Origin: Verrucomicrobiia bacterium
Lineage (GTDB): Bacteria; Verrucomicrobiota; Verrucomicrobiae; Limisphaerales; JAKPVM01
DNA length: 13,088 nt
NCBI GenBank assembly: GCA_026417275.1
Contig: JAOADO010000037.1
Coordinates: forward strand, 1-13,088
Direction of reading: 5' to 3'
Shown piece by piece: positions 7,577 to 13,088 of this stretch (its first letter is position 1; every line of letters starts with the position of its first letter). Below the pieces are notes generated by a model. That model was not told where the DNA came from. It did no database searches and saw only the letters and a list, made by a program, of their open reading frames with translations. A program made the translations under genes and the position numbers.

Positions 7577-8863
7577 TTATGTTCTTAATTGTCCTGAGCC
7601 GAGGCCAACCCATTTATAGGAGGTGAGTTCATCGAGTCCCATTGGGCCTCTGGCGCCAATTTTATCTGTGCTTATGCCGATTTCTGCCCCCATACCAAAT
7701 TCACCACCGTCGGTAAATCTTGTGGAAGCATTCCAGTAAACAGCGGCAGAGTCTACCTCGTTTAAGAACTTTATTGCGGCGGATTCATCCTCTGTTACGA
7801 TGGAGTCTGAATGGGCGGAACCGTATTTTGCGATGTGGGCAATTGCTTCATCAACCCCGACAACGACGCGTATATTCATTATATAATCGTTATATTCGTT
7901 GTAAAAATCTTCATCTTTTGCTTGAACGAGTTTTTTCCCTGCTGAGATTGGAAGGAGGATTTTATAAGATTCAGCGTCTGCACGAAGTTCGACATTTTTC
8001 TCCCACAAAAGGTTGGCGATGCGCGGCAAAAAGACCCCAGCAATGTTTTTATCAACAATCAAGCATTCCATTGCGTTGCACACAGCAGGGCGCTGGCATT
8101 TTGCGTTCATGACAATTGCTTCTGCCATATTGATGTCCGCCTTTGTATGGACATAAACGTGGCAAACGCCCTTGTAATGTTTAATTACAGGGACGCGCGA
8201 ACATTCTGCCACAGCGCGGATTAACCCCTCGCCGCCGCGTGGTATACAGAGGTCTACATACTGTGTTAATGAAAGGAGTTCTTTGATTGCCGAACGGTCT
8301 GTGGTCTGAACTACCTGAATTGCGTTTTCTGGAAATTTCGGAACTCGTTGTTTTGCCGCTTCAATCATTATGCGGGCAATCGCAGTGTTGGAGTTAATTG
8401 CCTCTTTGCCTCCGCGAAGGATTGTTGCGTTTCCGCTTTTAAAGCAAAGTCCAGCGGCGTCTGCGGTTACGTTTGGACGTGACTCGTAAATTATTACAAT
8501 CACGCCGATTGGCACAGCGACTTTTCGAAGTTTTAACCCATTCGGTCTAACCCGTTCATCGAGGATTTTCCCCACAGGGTCTGGCAAAGCGGAAACCTCG
8601 CGCAATCCCGTTGCCATTGCGGAAATTCGTTTGTCGGTAAGTTTTAACCTGTCTAACATTGCTGAAGTAAGTCCTGCCGCCGCGCCAAGTTCCATATCCT
8701 TATCGTTTGCGGCTTTTATCCGTTCAGATTCGCGTTCAATGGCATCCGCCATTGCAAGCAAACATTCGTTTTTTTCCTGCGTGGTCAATTTTGCAAGTTC
8801 GCGCGATGCCGCTTTTGCCATGGCGGCAATTTCATTCATTTGCTCAGAAATTGATAAGGTCAT
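7577..8863 (-). CDS. proA: Glutamate-5-semialdehyde dehydrogenase (gamma-glutamyl phosphate reductase)
   Basis: Second step of proline synthesis: reduces gamma-glutamyl phosphate to glutamate-5-semialdehyde with NADPH in the cytoplasm. The product has 428 residues, slightly longer than the usual 415 or so. Motifs visible in order are V-P-I-G-V-I-V-I-I-Y-E-S-R-P-N-V-T (117-133), the nucleotide-binding N-A-T-I-L-R-G-G-K (145-153), D-L-C-I-P-R-G-G (204-211), Q-R-P-A-V-C-N-A (257-264) with the catalytic Cys262, and the C-terminal G-G-E-F-G-M-G-A-E-I-G-I-S-T followed by A-R-G-P-M-G-L-D-E-L-T. All key features are intact. proB, its usual partner (glutamate 5-kinase), is not adjacent. It is transcribed divergently from leuC; an inverted repeat lies just ahead of its ATG. 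The hom gene follows downstream. The ribosome binding site is weak. Confidence 0.96.
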   Translation of the reverse strand: MTLSISEQMNEIAAMAKAASRELAKLTTQEKNECLLAMADAIERESERIKAANDKDMELGAAAGLTSAMLDRLKLTDKRISAMATGLREVSALPDPVGKILDERVRPNGLKLRKVAVPIGVIVIIYESRPNVTADAAGLCFKSGNATILRGGKEAINSNTAIARIMIEAAKQRVPKFPENAIQVVQTTDRSAIKELLSLTQYVDLCIPRGGEGLIRAVAECSRVPVIKHYKGVCHVYVHTKADINMAEAIVMNAKCQRPAVCNAMECLIVDKNIAGVFLPRIANLLWEKNVELRADAESYKILLPISAGKKLVQAKDEDFYNEYNDYIMNIRVVVGVDEAIAHIAKYGSAHSDSIVTEDESAAIKFLNEVDSAAVYWNASTRFTDGGEFGMGAEIGISTDKIGARGPMGLDELTSYKWVGLGSGQLRT

Positions 8864-8876
8864 ATCTCAAATAAAT

Positions 8877-8897
8877 TAACCGCCATCTTTGCGGTTA
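8877..8897. repeat. Inverted repeat just upstream of proA (7-bp arms)
   Basis: TAACCGC (8877-8883) and GCGGTTA (8891-8897) are perfect inverted copies around a 7-base loop. On the proA strand the element ends 13 bases ahead of the ATG, so as RNA it would form a hairpin next to the translation start, and as DNA it could be an operator. No T run follows it on either strand, so it is not a standard terminator. Confidence 0.5.
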
Positions 8898-8927
8898 TCA
8901 ACGAATTTAGTTAGACATGTCGGTCTA

Positions 8928-8980
8928 TTAGGTTAAAATCTTACGCGTTAAGAGATTTTTAGGTTAAAGTTTAGGTGAAA
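8928..8980 (+). repeat. Three copies of TTAGGTkAAA in the proA-leuC divergent region
   Basis: TTAGGTTAAA occurs at 8928-8937 and 8959-8968, and TTAGGTGAAA at 8971-8980. The last two are 12 bases apart, start to start; the first is 31 bases earlier. All face leuC and lie 38-90 bases ahead of its ATG. Repeated sites in a divergent promoter region could bind a regulator, but no known operator matches and AT-rich chance similarity is possible. Confidence 0.35.
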
Positions 8981-9017
8981 TTTTTGAAAATTCTGGTAAA
9001 TTAATAAGTTAATTATT

Positions 9018-10385
9018 ATGACGTTGACAGAAAAAATACTGGCTAAAGCCGCTGGCAAGGCGAAAGTAAGCGCTGGCGACAATATTTGGGTCAATGCGGA
9101 CATTTTGATGACGCACGATGTTTGTGGTCCTGGCACCATTGGGGTTTTTAAGCGCGAGTTTGGTCCGAACGCGAAGGTGTGGGACCCGGAAAAAATCGTC
9201 ATTACCCCTGACCATTACATTTTCACAACAGATTCAAAATCAAACAGAAACGTTGATATTTTACGCGAGTTCGCGCGGGAGCAGGGGTTGAAGTATTTTT
9301 ACGATGTTATTGATGAGCCAAATGGTAAGTGGGTGTTTGATGCTTCGAAAGGCGAATTCAGACGTCAGTATGGTTCTCGTTATGCTGGTGTTTGCCACTC
9401 TGCTCTGCCGCAGAAGGGGCACACGCGTCCGGGCGAGGTTCTCTTTGGCACGGATTCCCACACATGTACGGCGGGCGCGTTCAATGAGTTTGCCACTGGG
9501 ATTGGAAACACAGACGCTGGTTTTGTAATGGGCACCGGGAAACTGTTGGTTAAAGTGCCTCCCACCATGCATTTCAGGCTCGAGGGCGCTTTACCAAAAG
9601 GTGTCATGGCAAAGGATATCATCCTGCACATCATTGGCGAAATCGGGTTTGACGGCGCTACGTACAAGGCGATGCAATTCGATGGTCCGGGTGTTGCATC
9701 GCTCTCCATGGAAGACCGCATGACAATTGCAAACATGGCAATCGAAGCCGGCGGCAAGAACGGAATTTTCGAATTTGATGGTCGTACACAGGAATACGTG
9801 GATTACAGAACCAAGCTCAACGGGACAAAGGCGACTTACGAACCAGTGGAACGCGATAGAAAGGAAAAATTTGTCTTCGAAATGGTTATTGACCTTTCAA
9901 AATTGGAACCGCTTGTGGCGTGCCATCCGGACCCGAGCCGCCGTAAGTCTGTAAAAGAAGCAGGGGATATAAAGATAGACCGTGCCTACATTGGTTCGTG
10001 CACGGGCGGAAAAATAACGGATTTCCTCGAATTTGCTCGAATTATTCGCGGGAAAAAAGTGGTTATTGACACATTTGGTGTCCCGGCGACGCCAGAGATT
10101 GTGCAGGAACTCCAGAGCACTTACTGGGGGGATAAAACCGTCTGGCAGATACTTGTGGATGCTGGCGTGCGCATGACTGAAAATGCTGGTTGCGCGGCAT
10201 GTCTTGGGGGACCTGTGGACACCTTTGGAAGGATGAATGCACCGCTCAAATGCGTCAGCACAACAAACCGCAATTTTCCGGGCAGGATGGGGCATAAAGA
10301 TAGTCAAGTGTTTCTTGCCTCGCCAATGACGGTTGCCGCAAGCGCGCTCACGGGCAGAATCACTGACCCGCGCGAGTTTTTATAA
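9018..10385 (+). CDS. leuC: 3-isopropylmalate dehydratase large subunit (LeuC/homoaconitase-type [4Fe-4S] hydro-lyase)
   Basis: Large subunit of a heterodimeric aconitase-family enzyme; most likely isomerises 2- to 3-isopropylmalate in leucine synthesis. The 455-residue product has G-T-D-S-H-T-C-T (144-151), the cluster cysteines Cys328 (G-S-C-T-G-G), Cys392 and Cys395 (A-G-C-A-A-C-L-G-G), and the late T-N-R-N-F-P-G-R-M-G (416-425) that is diagnostic of the LeuC/homoaconitase group. It is longer than the 420-residue form common in archaea-like LeuC; the extra length is mostly around 90-130 and 255-320. The substrate could instead be homoaconitate or a related acid. The small subunit (leuD) is not in the window: the next gene is a HAD phosphatase. 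It is divergent from proA. The ATG at 9018 has no clear ribosome binding site but gives the family's usual N-terminus (M-T-L-T-E-K-I-L-A). Confidence 0.88.
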   Translation: MTLTEKILAKAAGKAKVSAGDNIWVNADILMTHDVCGPGTIGVFKREFGPNAKVWDPEKIVITPDHYIFTTDSKSNRNVDILREFAREQGLKYFYDVIDEPNGKWVFDASKGEFRRQYGSRYAGVCHSALPQKGHTRPGEVLFGTDSHTCTAGAFNEFATGIGNTDAGFVMGTGKLLVKVPPTMHFRLEGALPKGVMAKDIILHIIGEIGFDGATYKAMQFDGPGVASLSMEDRMTIANMAIEAGGKNGIFEFDGRTQEYVDYRTKLNGTKATYEPVERDRKEKFVFEMVIDLSKLEPLVACHPDPSRRKSVKEAGDIKIDRAYIGSCTGGKITDFLEFARIIRGKKVVIDTFGVPATPEIVQELQSTYWGDKTVWQILVDAGVRMTENAGCAACLGGPVDTFGRMNAPLKCVSTTNRNFPGRMGHKDSQVFLASPMTVAASALTGRITDPREFL

Positions 10386-10407
10386 TAATATAGTTATAAT
10401 AATATAG
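10381..10407. repeat. Tandem 13-bp repeat between leuC and the HAD gene
   Basis: TATAATAATATAG occurs at 10381-10393 and again at 10395-10407, separated by one T. The first copy contains the leuC stop codon and the second ends five bases before the HAD start. Each copy contains TATAAT, the -10 consensus, but no convincing -35 box precedes either at normal distance. It looks like a short duplication, possibly by replication slippage. Confidence 0.7.
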
Positions 10408-10412
10408 ACTTG

Positions 10413-11093
10413 ATGGTCCGCGCTATCTTATTCGATGTTGACGGAACGTTAATTCGCACACGCGGTGTTGGCGTAAGGGCGTTTGCGCGGGCGTTTAAAA
10501 TACTTTTTGGTTTTCCAGAAAATACTGTCGAAAAAATCTCTTTTGCGGGCAGAACGGACGTAAGTCTCGCAAAGGAGTATTTTCGTCTTAACGGCTATTC
10601 GCCAACAAAGCAAGAGATTAAAGATTTCTTTGTTGCTTACGTCTTTTTGCTCGATGAAATGATGAAGCACAGTGACGGCGGTGTGTGTCCGGGCGTGAGA
10701 GAATTTATAAATCAAGCCAGAAAAATATCGCCGCCTCCTCTCATTGGACTACTTACCGGCAACATACAATTAGGGGCAGAGATTAAACTTCGGCATTTCG
10801 GAATCTGGGATGAATTCGAGGTTGGTGCGTTTGCCGATGATTCCGAAGACCGCAACGAGATTGCAAGAGTGGCTTTTGAGCGGACACGGAAGTTAATTGG
10901 AGAACCGCTACTCGGTAGACAGGTCGTTGTTGTCGGCGACACAGTCCATGACATTACCTGTGCTCGGGCAATTGGCGCACGCGCTTTGACTGTAACCACA
11001 GGCGGAAACACGAAGGAGGAGCTTAAAAGAAATAACCCTGATTGGGTGGTTGATGATTTAAAAGAAATTTCTTTCAAGTGTATATGTGAATGA
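10413..11093 (+). CDS. HAD-superfamily hydrolase (phosphoglycolate phosphatase-like)
   Basis: Cytoplasmic Mg-dependent phosphatase of the haloacid dehalogenase superfamily, 226 residues. Motif I is D-V-D-G-T (8-12) with nucleophile Asp8 and acid/base Asp10; an alpha-helical cap (about 15-85) follows, which marks the C1-capped group that includes phosphoglycolate phosphatase and beta-phosphoglucomutase. Motif II is L-L-T-G-N with Thr115, the motif III lysine is probably Lys125, and motif IV is V-G-D-T-V-H-D (174-180) with Asp176 and Asp180. The substrate is not predictable from sequence. A TTG at 10410 is also in frame, but the ATG at 10413 is preferred since motif I normally begins within a few residues of the start. 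It starts 27 bases after leuC, across a duplicated AT-rich element, so the two may be co-transcribed. No leucine pathway role is known for this family. Confidence 0.87.
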   Translation: MVRAILFDVDGTLIRTRGVGVRAFARAFKILFGFPENTVEKISFAGRTDVSLAKEYFRLNGYSPTKQEIKDFFVAYVFLLDEMMKHSDGGVCPGVREFINQARKISPPPLIGLLTGNIQLGAEIKLRHFGIWDEFEVGAFADDSEDRNEIARVAFERTRKLIGEPLLGRQVVVVGDTVHDITCARAIGARALTVTTGGNTKEELKRNNPDWVVDDLKEISFKCICE

Positions 11094-11115
11094 GAACTTC
11101 AATTTTCGTAAATAA

Positions 11116-11143
11116 TTGTCTGAAGAAGTGTTTTTGCTAAAAT
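11116..11143 (+). promoter_or_regulatory. Possible sigma-70 promoter of gcvP
   Basis: TTGTCT (11116-11121) and TAAAAT (11138-11143) are separated by 16 bases and match the -35 and -10 consensus at four and five of six positions. They lie 38-65 bases ahead of the gcvP start, in the 87-base gap after the HAD gene. In AT-rich intergenic DNA such matches arise by chance, so support is modest. Confidence 0.3.
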
Positions 11144-11180
11144 GAGATAAGTTTTTAAAGTTGAATTGGTTATTTTATCT

Positions 11181-13088
11181 ATGAACGGAAATTTTCAAAG
11201 TGAACGGAAAGAATCATTTTCATTTCTGTGGCGGCATCTTGGTCCTCGAGAAAATGAAATGAGCGAGATGGCAAATTTTGTTGGCGTAAGAGATGTGGAT
11301 GATTTAGTGGTTCAAGCCATTCCACCGACTATACGATTAAAAGAATCAATCCAGTTGCCTCCGCCTCTCGATGAAAATCAGGCGCTTGAAAGGTTGAGAA
11401 ATATTGCCGGGAAAAACTGGGTTTACAAATCTTTCATTGGAATGGGCTATTACGATTGCCATACACCTTCTGTTATTCAGCGGAACATACTGGAAAATCC
11501 GGGGTGGTATACGCAATACACACCGTATCAGGCTGAGATTTCGCAAGGACGACTCGAGGTTCTCCTCACATTTCAGACAATGGTGTGCAGTTTGACTGGC
11601 ATGGAGATAGCAAACGCCTCTTTACTGGATGAAGCCACTGCATGCGCTGAGGCGATGCGCATGTGCCACAGATTGAGAAAAAGACAGAACGCGAACACGT
11701 TTATCGTTGCCGCCGATTGTCATCCGCAAAACCTCGCTGTTCTGCGCGGTCATGCAAAAGCCGTGGGTATTGACCTTGTTGTAGCAAAGGTTGAGGAGAT
11801 TAAGTTTGATGATGCTGTGTTTGGTGTATTATTCCAGTACCCGGCAACGGATGGTGTTATTCGTGATTATGAATCTATTGTTCGGGATGCTCATCAAAAA
11901 GATGTCTTTGTTGTGTTTTCCGCAGATTTGCTCGCGCTCACATTGATTAAACCGCCGGGAGAGTTCGGGGCAGACATGGTGGTTGGAACATCCCAGAGGT
12001 TTGGTGTCCCAATGGGGTTCGGCGGTCCTCACGCCGGTTATTTAGCCACGCGCGACGCTTTCAAACGTCAAATGCCCGGCAGACTTGTTGGTATTTCAAA
12101 AGATTCCCGGGGTAAACCAGCTCTTCGGCTTGCGCTTGGTACGCGCGAACAGCACATTCGCCGCGAAAAAGCCACAAGCAACATCTGTACGGCGCAGGCC
12201 CTGCCGGCAATCATGGCGGCAATGTATGCGGTTTATCATGGTCCTGAAGGCTTGAAAAAAATTGCCGCTCGAATTCATGCTCTTACGACGTTACTTGCAA
12301 AAGGTCTGGAGAAGGTCGGTTATACGGTTGTTCATAAAAATTTCTTCGATACACTGCTGGTAATGTCTCGTTCAGTATCCAGCGAGCAAATTCAAAAAAT
12401 TGCCGAAAAACACGAGGTTAATATACGCATAGTCAGTCCAGATATGACCTGTGTGTCGCTGGATGAAACAACGACAATAGAAGACGTAAAATTGCTCCTG
12501 AGAATTTATAGCAATGACGTGGATGTGCCTTTCAACAACGAATCAATTTCGTATGAAGCGCTGTCAGCAATCCCGCAAAATCTTGTGCGTCAATCTGCGT
12601 TTCTAACACAACCGGTTTTCAATTCGTATCACTCCGAGACAGCGATGCTGCGCTATATTCGTAAACTTGAATCGCGCGACCTTTCACTGACTGCATCGAT
12701 GATTCCGCTTGGTTCGTGCACAATGAAGTTGAATCCCGCTTCAGGTATGATGCCGATAACATGGCGCGAGTTTTGCAAAATCCATCCATACGCACCACAA
12801 GAGCAGACGGCTGGTTACAAACAATTGATTGATGAACTTGGCGACTGGTTATTGAAGATTACTGGATTTGACGGCATATCATTTCAGCCAACAGCGGGTT
12901 CGCAAGGCGAATATGCTGGACTTTTAATAATACGCGCATATCACGAAAGTCGTGGTGAGAGCCACAGGAAAGTTTGTCTCATACCGCAGTCAGCGCATGG
13001 CACAAACCCGGCTAGTGCCGCTATGGCTGGTTTCACTGTTGTTTCGGTTGCATGCGATAGAGAAGGTAACATTGACGTGGAAGACCTG
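11181..13088 (+). CDS. gcvP: Glycine dehydrogenase (decarboxylating), P-protein of the glycine cleavage system, single-chain type; 3' end missing
   Basis: PLP enzyme that decarboxylates glycine and passes the aminomethyl group to the lipoyl arm of H-protein. The frame is open from the ATG at 11181 to the window edge, 636 codons without a stop, against about 950 for the full single-chain enzyme. The N-terminal half shows S-F-I-G-M-G-Y-Y (73-80), E-N-P-G-W-Y-T-Q-Y-T-P-Y-Q (94-106), R-F-G-V-P-M-G-F-G-G-P-H-A-G and R-E-Q-H-I-R-R-E-K-A. The second half has started: Y-H-S-E-T-x-M-L-R-Y, I-P-L-G-S-C-T-M-K-L-N-P and S-A-H-G-T-N-P-A-S-A. Since both halves run on without a break, this is the fused form, not split gcvPA/gcvPB. 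The PLP-binding lysine lies beyond the edge. No gcvT or gcvH precedes it. No clear ribosome binding site is seen; the start is set by the good N-terminal match. Confidence 0.95.
   Translation, partial: MNGNFQSERKESFSFLWRHLGPRENEMSEMANFVGVRDVDDLVVQAIPPTIRLKESIQLPPPLDENQALERLRNIAGKNWVYKSFIGMGYYDCHTPSVIQRNILENPGWYTQYTPYQAEISQGRLEVLLTFQTMVCSLTGMEIANASLLDEATACAEAMRMCHRLRKRQNANTFIVAADCHPQNLAVLRGHAKAVGIDLVVAKVEEIKFDDAVFGVLFQYPATDGVIRDYESIVRDAHQKDVFVVFSADLLALTLIKPPGEFGADMVVGTSQRFGVPMGFGGPHAGYLATRDAFKRQMPGRLVGISKDSRGKPALRLALGTREQHIRREKATSNICTAQALPAIMAAMYAVYHGPEGLKKIAARIHALTTLLAKGLEKVGYTVVHKNFFDTLLVMSRSVSSEQIQKIAEKHEVNIRIVSPDMTCVSLDETTTIEDVKLLLRIYSNDVDVPFNNESISYEALSAIPQNLVRQSAFLTQPVFNSYHSETAMLRYIRKLESRDLSLTASMIPLGSCTMKLNPASGMMPITWREFCKIHPYAPQEQTAGYKQLIDELGDWLLKITGFDGISFQPTAGSQGEYAGLLIIRAYHESRGESHRKVCLIPQSAHGTNPASAAMAGFTVVSVACDREGNIDVEDL

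Noticed and set aside
11094..11180. Glycine riboswitch ahead of gcvP
   Set aside because: The gap is only 87 bases, AT-rich and without the conserved paired elements; too short for even a single full aptamer plus expression platform.

Overview
The window is a bacterial chromosomal segment of moderate GC. Almost all of it is core metabolism: nitrogen assimilation and sensing, phospholipid synthesis, and amino-acid synthesis and breakdown. There are 12 complete or nearly complete genes plus glnA cut off at the left edge, and gcvP is cut off at the right edge. I see no tRNA or rRNA gene, CRISPR array, insertion sequence, phage gene or attachment site. No gene-free stretch exceeds about 155 bases. 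The source is uncertain. A Tat-exported Gfo/Idh/MocA oxidoreductase, a secreted DUF1080 protein, a single-chain GcvP and solitary biosynthetic genes (hom, proA and leuC without their usual partners) resemble the PVC superphylum (Planctomycetes, Verrucomicrobia, Lentisphaerae) or related uncultured phyla. This is an impression from protein family content, not a phylogenetic result.

Layout: (1) 1-2060, minus strand, read right to left: secreted DUF1080 protein, YbgC/FadM-type hotdog thioesterase, PII signal protein GlnB, glutamine synthetase GlnA (partial). (2) 2176-5959, plus strand: phosphatidylserine decarboxylase (psd), phosphatidylserine synthase (pssA), a LysE-type exporter and a Tat-exported Gfo/Idh/MocA oxidoreductase, closed by a strong rho-independent terminator at 6016-6046. 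(3) 6098-8863, minus strand: proA, then hom with a C-terminal ACT domain. (4) 9018-13088, plus strand: a LeuC-type [4Fe-4S] dehydratase large subunit, a HAD phosphatase, and the first two thirds of glycine decarboxylase GcvP.

How the genes fit together: GlnB and GlnA form a nitrogen sensing and assimilation pair. PssA and Psd are consecutive steps from CDP-diacylglycerol to phosphatidylethanolamine. The DUF1080 and Gfo/Idh proteins, both apparently exported, could act in sequence in extracytoplasmic 3-keto-glycoside breakdown, although they lie in different transcription units. hom, proA and leuC serve Thr/Met, Pro and Leu synthesis but lack their usual operon partners here.

I found no convincing undescribed multi-gene system. 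The points most worth a second look are an Asp-to-His change in the conserved PADG motif of Psd, the possible split 3-keto-glycoside pathway, and small repeat structures between genes: a 13-bp duplicated AT-rich element between leuC and the HAD gene, three TTAGGTkAAA elements and an inverted repeat between proA and leuC, and an A-tract palindrome upstream of glnB.
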